Below, one piece after another: positions 21,601-25,816 of a stretch of 25,816 nucleotides of DNA. Below the pieces are notes generated by a model. It was not told where the DNA came from. It was given only the letters and a program-made list of their open reading frames with translations, and ran no database searches. Every line of letters starts with the position of its first letter. Positions within the stretch are counted from its first letter, which is position 1. A program made the translations under genes and the position numbers. The stretch is from Purshia tridentata (taxonomy: Eukaryota; Streptophyta; Magnoliopsida; Rosales; Rosaceae), in the NCBI GenBank assembly GCA_003254885.1, contig QANT01000380.1:1-25816 (forward strand). Reading direction: 5' to 3'.

Positions 21601-21787
21601 CTACATCACTTTGGGAAAGCCAAATTGTTCTTCTAGGAAAACCCTCCAGCTATGGAATTGTTATCCATCAACATGAAACAACAAAAGTTTGTCCTTATAC
21701 AAGCCAATGCAAATTATCTACAATATTTAATAGCAAAAGTTATCATGCTCTACCATTAGAGATCTCATTGATTCTTACATCGTGGAT

Positions 21788-24319
21788 CTATCCAGCACTG
21801 ATAATCTTCCGAAACTGCACTTTCTTGACTTTTAGGATTCCATGGAATAGAACTGAGAGCGTGCAGGTATCTGGTGGTATTCCATTAGAAGACATCTGTT
21901 TAACAAGGGTTACAGCCCTCTCCACATCTCCCCTTTTACAAAAGCCAGACAAAAGAGCTGTGTATGTCACTGTATCTGGTTCTAATCCTTTGTCTATCAT
22001 TTCTTTAAAGAGTGCAATAGCATCCTTTGGGTTGTCTGTTTTACAATGCCTATCTATCAAAACAGTATAACAAATTGCATCAGGTCTTATTTCCATTTCC
22101 TTCATCTCAGTCCAGATAGCGGAAGCATCCACTCTTTCTTCCTTATTGCCCCTTGCATCTAGAGGGGAACGAACCCTTCTTCGATTTCTTTTCGGATAAA
22201 CATCAAGCAAAACTGTGTAAGTAATGATATCAGGTTGAATCCCTTTCTTTTTCATATCATGGAAGAGATCATGGGCTTCCTGTAATCTATTCGCCCTGCA
22301 GTAGCTATTTATCATCATTGTGTAGCTAATGACATCAAGAGCCAACCCTCTCTCATCTAAAATATCAAAAAACCATCGGGCATTTTTCACTTCTCCAGCC
22401 TGGCAGAGAGAAGCTATGAGTTTGTTGTACATAATTTTTGTAGGTTCCATATTTAAGCGCAACATTGTCTCAAGTAACGAAATAGCTCGGTCAGAGTCAC
22501 CTTCCATACAAAGGTTACTAAGTACTTTAAAGCAGACACTTTTTTTAGCTAAAATTCCTTGATTTGCCAACCTAACAAGAAGTTCATAGGCCTCTCCAGT
22601 TTTTTTGGCTTCACAGTACCCACTGATCATGGCATAATAGGTATCCACACTCTTATATTCCAAACTTTTTAGAAATGCTTCAGCTTCTTTGACTTGTCCT
22701 CCTATACATAGATTTTCAATTATCATGTTGTGTGTAACAGAGTCCGGTTTAAGACCCTGTTCCTCCATGTATTTCAAAAGTTTAAGCACCACAGATCCCA
22801 GGCCATTTCTAGAAAACCCAGCAGCAAGTACATTGTAAGTAATAATGTCTGGCTTCAAACCCCTTTCCTTCATTTCCTCCAAAAGATTCCAGGCATCATC
22901 AACATTACCTTGGAGACAGTAGCCTTTGATCAATGTGGTATAATGGATAACATCTATGATCATACGCTTATGCTTCATCTCTTCAAGCAATTCTAAGGCT
23001 TGTTCCACTCTCCCCAGTTCGCACAAAGCATCGACTGCAATATTGTAGGAAACCTCATCAAGAAAGAACCCCGAGCTCTTAAATTCTCTAAATTGATCCA
23101 CCACTTCAGAAGTCATGCCCATCTCACACATGCACTGAAGAATCAAACTAACAATCACACAATTTGTTTTTATACCATTTGACACCATTTCATTATGGAC
23201 AGCCAAAGCTTTTAACAAGTTGTAATTCTTGCAGTAGCCATGGATCAATGCACCATAGGTATATGAATCAGGGACAACCCCTTGATTTTTCATGTCAACA
23301 AAGATGTTTTCAGCTTCATCGAATTTCATCTCATCACAGAAGCCACGAAGGACAGTAGTATAAGCATAGATATCAATAGGAACATTTGCTTCATTGCATT
23401 TTTGGAGGACTTCATATCCTAAGGCTGACATCCCATGGGTGCAAAGCCCTTCAATATATGCTGTGTAGGCATAGGCAGTAGGGGTTACCCCAGCTTTCTC
23501 CATTTCTGGAAAGACTTCCATGGCCTCTCCCAAGCTACCTTTCTTGCAGAGTCCCTTGATAACAATTGCATAGGTGTAATCATTAGGCCTCAAACCAATC
23601 CTCTTTAACTGCTTGTATATAGCCATAGCCATATCTATTTTACCATGCTCAATCAAGCGGTTCATTAGAAAATTACTAGTAAAGATATGCGGAACAAATC
23701 CATGCCTTTTTGTTTGGAACAAAATATCAATAGCCTCATCAAACATGCTGAGACCGACAAAAGACTTGATGAATGCATCATAAGCTCTAACAACTGACGG
23801 GGAAGTGTCAATTTCCTCTGCAAGTGTTTCCAACAAATCCGATAACTGAAATCCAAGGTCTTTAGAGCCATTAATAAGGTCCACAAAGAGGGAAACTAAC
23901 TTCCTATCCAAACCCCATGAGCACAAGATTCTAATAAGCACGCAATAGGTGGAGACATTATGTTGGAACCCATCTCCCTTCAACTGGTGGAAGAAGGAAT
24001 ATGCCGAATTGGGTTCACTTTTTAAACTATTGAGGTTGTTAACAACTCTCCAGGTATCTAAGCCAGAGATGAAATGGTCTCTGTTGGTGTTGGTATTGGT
24101 GCTTGTGTTGCTGTTGGTGGTGCAAACAGTAGTAATAGAATTATCATCATCAGAGGAGCAGGAGTTCAAGTGGGCACGAGACGTTTGAGAAGATGCCCAC
24201 TTTAAACCACCAATACTACCCCCACCATAGATGAATATAAAATGGTTTGGGTCATTTTGGGTTGATCTGATGAGCTTTCTGGGAAAACTCAGTCTAATGG
24301 ACGGAAACCACATCCACAT
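21788..24319 (-). CDS. P-class pentatricopeptide repeat protein, At2g26790-like, probably mitochondrial
   Basis: Sequence-specific RNA-binding protein of organelles, 843 aa in a single exon, as is usual for PPR genes. The first 20 residues are rich in Arg, Lys and Ser with hydrophobics and no acids, as in mitochondrial presequences. An Asn/Thr low-complexity stretch (68-80) follows. About 20 PPR motifs, nearly all 35 residues, run from residue 122 to about 838; typical ones end GLKPD and start xxTYN/TxLI. Motif 17 (698-747) is about 15 residues too long, with an Arg-rich insertion near 709-731. Motif 12 is a few residues short. There are no E, DYW or SMR domains, so this is a pure P-class protein: stabilisation, splicing or translation of a transcript rather than editing. 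Similarity to At2g26790 is from recognition. The ATG at 24319 gives MWMW; Met3 is an equally possible start. Confidence 0.93.
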   Translation of the reverse strand: MWMWFPSIRLSFPRKLIRSTQNDPNHFIFIYGGGSIGGLKWASSQTSRAHLNSCSSDDDNSITTVCTTNSNTSTNTNTNRDHFISGLDTWRVVNNLNSLKSEPNSAYSFFHQLKGDGFQHNVSTYCVLIRILCSWGLDRKLVSLFVDLINGSKDLGFQLSDLLETLAEEIDTSPSVVRAYDAFIKSFVGLSMFDEAIDILFQTKRHGFVPHIFTSNFLMNRLIEHGKIDMAMAIYKQLKRIGLRPNDYTYAIVIKGLCKKGSLGEAMEVFPEMEKAGVTPTAYAYTAYIEGLCTHGMSALGYEVLQKCNEANVPIDIYAYTTVLRGFCDEMKFDEAENIFVDMKNQGVVPDSYTYGALIHGYCKNYNLLKALAVHNEMVSNGIKTNCVIVSLILQCMCEMGMTSEVVDQFREFKSSGFFLDEVSYNIAVDALCELGRVEQALELLEEMKHKRMIIDVIHYTTLIKGYCLQGNVDDAWNLLEEMKERGLKPDIITYNVLAAGFSRNGLGSVVLKLLKYMEEQGLKPDSVTHNMIIENLCIGGQVKEAEAFLKSLEYKSVDTYYAMISGYCEAKKTGEAYELLVRLANQGILAKKSVCFKVLSNLCMEGDSDRAISLLETMLRLNMEPTKIMYNKLIASLCQAGEVKNARWFFDILDERGLALDVISYTMMINSYCRANRLQEAHDLFHDMKKKGIQPDIITYTVLLDVYPKRNRRRVRSPLDARGNKEERVDASAIWTEMKEMEIRPDAICYTVLIDRHCKTDNPKDAIALFKEMIDKGLEPDTVTYTALLSGFCKRGDVERAVTLVKQMSSNGIPPDTCTLSVLFHGILKVKKVQFRKIISAG

Positions 24320-24510
24320 GAAAGATTCAGACTCATTGCAACAACGACTTCATATCTTCCATTCAAGAGAAGGAAAAAAGAAAAGAGACAGCTTACTTGG
24401 GTTTCACCATTGAAGCTTCAATTTCGCAACTTTCTTTTGCACAAACAGACTGGTGGCTCAGAGTTGGAACGGTTTTTAATCAGCAGGTAGCAGCTTGCTT
24501 TTTTCTGCTA

Positions 24511-24518
24511 AAACCCTA
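24511..24518 (+). promoter_or_regulatory. Telo-box (AAACCCTA) in the PPR promoter
   Basis: AAACCCTA about 190 bp upstream of the PPR ATG. Telo-boxes near transcription starts are typical of plant genes for translation and organelle biogenesis, often acting with site II elements. The motif is exact, but function is inferred from position. Confidence 0.45.
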
Positions 24519-24626
24519 CCGAGTACAAATACCGACTTCCTAACGCCCACGGGGACATTAAGTCATGTTTTTCCAACAGGGTTTTTGAGGTTTTAGCATG
24601 GAATTAATTTAATTTTTTAAGTTTTG

Positions 24627-24716
24627 AATCGAAATGATTGAAATTTTAACAAAATCGAAATTATTGAAATTTTAACAAAATCGAAATTATTGAAATTTTA
24701 ACAAAATCGAAATTAT
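24627..24716. repeat. 26-bp minisatellite, three full copies plus a partial
   Basis: Three exact copies of a 26-mer beginning TGAAATTTTAACAAAATCG lie at 24639-24664, 24665-24690 and 24691-24716. They are preceded by a diverged 12-base partial copy (aatcgaaatgat, 24627-24638). The array is AT-rich and lies about 310 bp upstream of the PPR start codon. Confidence 0.95.
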
Positions 24717-25816
24717 TTCATTAGTTTAAATTTAAATTTCTTATTTATTTAAATTTTTTTGGAAAAAAGATAAAGATTTTACATAAGATAAGATACTATA
24801 TACATTTGATTTGAGAAAATTATGTATATTTCAACAATTATAGGCAATAAAATTTAAATGAGATAAGTATATTGAAAACCACAATAACGTCACTCTTAAA
24901 TAAACAATAGAAATTTAGGATTAAATACTTAGTTTTAATACTTTTTAAGAAAATCAGTTTTGCTCATAATTTTTAGGTTTGGCTATTAACTAATGAACTT
25001 AATTTTTAGAATAGGTCACAAATTTACAGTCCATTTTTTTTGGACTTTATTTGTTTGACAAATTTACCCTTCTACTATCCTTTAGCCCACATATGATGGG
25101 TCTTAGATAAAATTTATAAAGTTTTGACAAAATTATCTTTGATACTTTTATATTGTCTTAGAAATTAGTTAATATATTCTCAACTTTAGTTTTAGTTATG
25201 ACTTTACGATATTCAACTTCAAATTTAATTGTGATTGAATGACAGTCACAGTTAAATTGTGATATAGTTACAGTTAGGTTGTGACTGAATTAAAAATTTT
25301 TTTAAAAGAAATTGTATTATAATATAGTATAAATAGAGGTAAAACAATGAATGTCAAGATGTGATTGGATTGATTTTTTTTAGTTTTAATACAATATAGT
25401 ATAAATTAATATAATAGTATAGATGTAATATATATATATTTTATTGTAGTGGCATGTGATGTAATATTTGTGAATTAGAGTGCCATTTACTATGTTATTA
25501 TGTTTGACTTTTCAACTAGTACTTAATCTAAAATGTTATTAAATTTTGATATCTAAACTAAAAAATTATTGAAATTTGGTATTTAAAGAGAATTAACTTA
25601 ATAAATAATATAAGATAAAATTTGAAATACCATATAGATATATATTAGAAGTGTACAATTTTGTCAATGACTATTTGATCGGAAAACACTCCATTTTTCT
25701 TTATTTGGAAGAAATTTGTAAGTTTGAATCTCATAAATAATAATAATTGATTAATAAAAAAATAAAATAGTGTATAATTTATATTTTCTTTTGTTTTGAG
25801 AACTCATGTACAAATT

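Larger units (their letters stand above)
19931..21787. other. Intergenic region between converging ICDH and PPR genes
   Basis: The left end is the ICDH 3' UTR with a long A run (19993-20013, followed by an ambiguous base at 20015). The middle is AT-rich without genes. A pyrimidine tract lies at about 20950-20975. A 13-bp direct repeat (CACTACAATGAAC) sits at 21037-21049 and 21136-21148. A SINE-like remnant occupies about 21516-21600. The rightmost part should be the PPR 3' UTR. The open frames here (for example 21282-21554) have no family resemblance. Confidence 0.55.
24320..25816. other. PPR promoter and AT-rich intergenic tail
   Basis: The first 250 bp hold the PPR leader and promoter. From 24600 on the sequence is strongly AT-rich, with a 26-bp minisatellite at 24627-24716, two 22-bp imperfect repeats at 25249-25292 (CAGTTARRTTGTGA) and TA-rich runs near 25430. 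No gene is visible, and I could not assign the tail to a transposon family. Confidence 0.55.

Noticed and set aside
21594..22070. A 158-codon plus-strand open frame antisense to the PPR 3' end
   Set aside because: Most of it is the complement of PPR coding sequence, where repeat composition keeps other frames open. Its translation has no recognisable domain.
1613..24319. The six genes as a functional cluster or new system
   Set aside because: Protease, Mediator subunit, heme protein, auxin-type kinase, peroxisomal dehydrogenase and organelle RNA-binding protein share no pathway, and their strands are mixed. Ordinary plant gene adjacency explains the layout.

Overview
This is a nuclear genome window from a flowering plant, most likely a core eudicot. 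It has intron-rich genes with GT-AG splice sites, AT-rich introns and spacers, and gene families typical of land plants. I cannot fix the species from the sequence. All six genes could be modelled to the exact splice junction, and every joined reading frame stays open to its stop.

Layout, left to right: (1) a nepenthesin-type aspartic protease close to Arabidopsis NANA, minus strand, two exons, 1613-4284; (2) Mediator subunit MED22, plus strand, three exons, 6931-8227; (3) a nitrobindin-type heme-binding beta-barrel protein, minus strand, four exons, 9221-10618; (4) an AGC1-class protein kinase of the PAX/AGC1-4/D6PK group, plus strand, three coding exons, 12613-14793; (5) an NADP-dependent isocitrate dehydrogenase ending in a peroxisomal signal, plus strand, 15 exons, 15877-19930; (6) an 843-residue P-class pentatricopeptide repeat (PPR) protein, probably mitochondrial, minus strand, one exon, 21788-24319. 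MED22/nitrobindin and ICDH/PPR converge; protease/MED22 and nitrobindin/kinase diverge; kinase and ICDH are in tandem.

The genes do not form a pathway or a cluster. They are unrelated housekeeping and signalling genes that happen to be neighbours, and I see no mobile operon, CRISPR, phage or defence system. The unusual content is fine-scale. There are three two-copy tandem duplications: 153 bp in the protease intron, an exact 50 bp copy in the protease promoter, and 71 bp in the MED22 3' UTR. There is also a 26-bp minisatellite beyond the PPR gene, homopolymeric glycine tracts in two proteins, and a decayed SINE-like element beside the PPR 3' end. In the ICDH gene, retention of the last intron would remove the peroxisomal signal.

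Two ambiguous bases (130 and 20015) mark places where the assembly is uncertain. The spacers 4702-6780 and 24720-25816 are AT-rich and hold nothing I can name.
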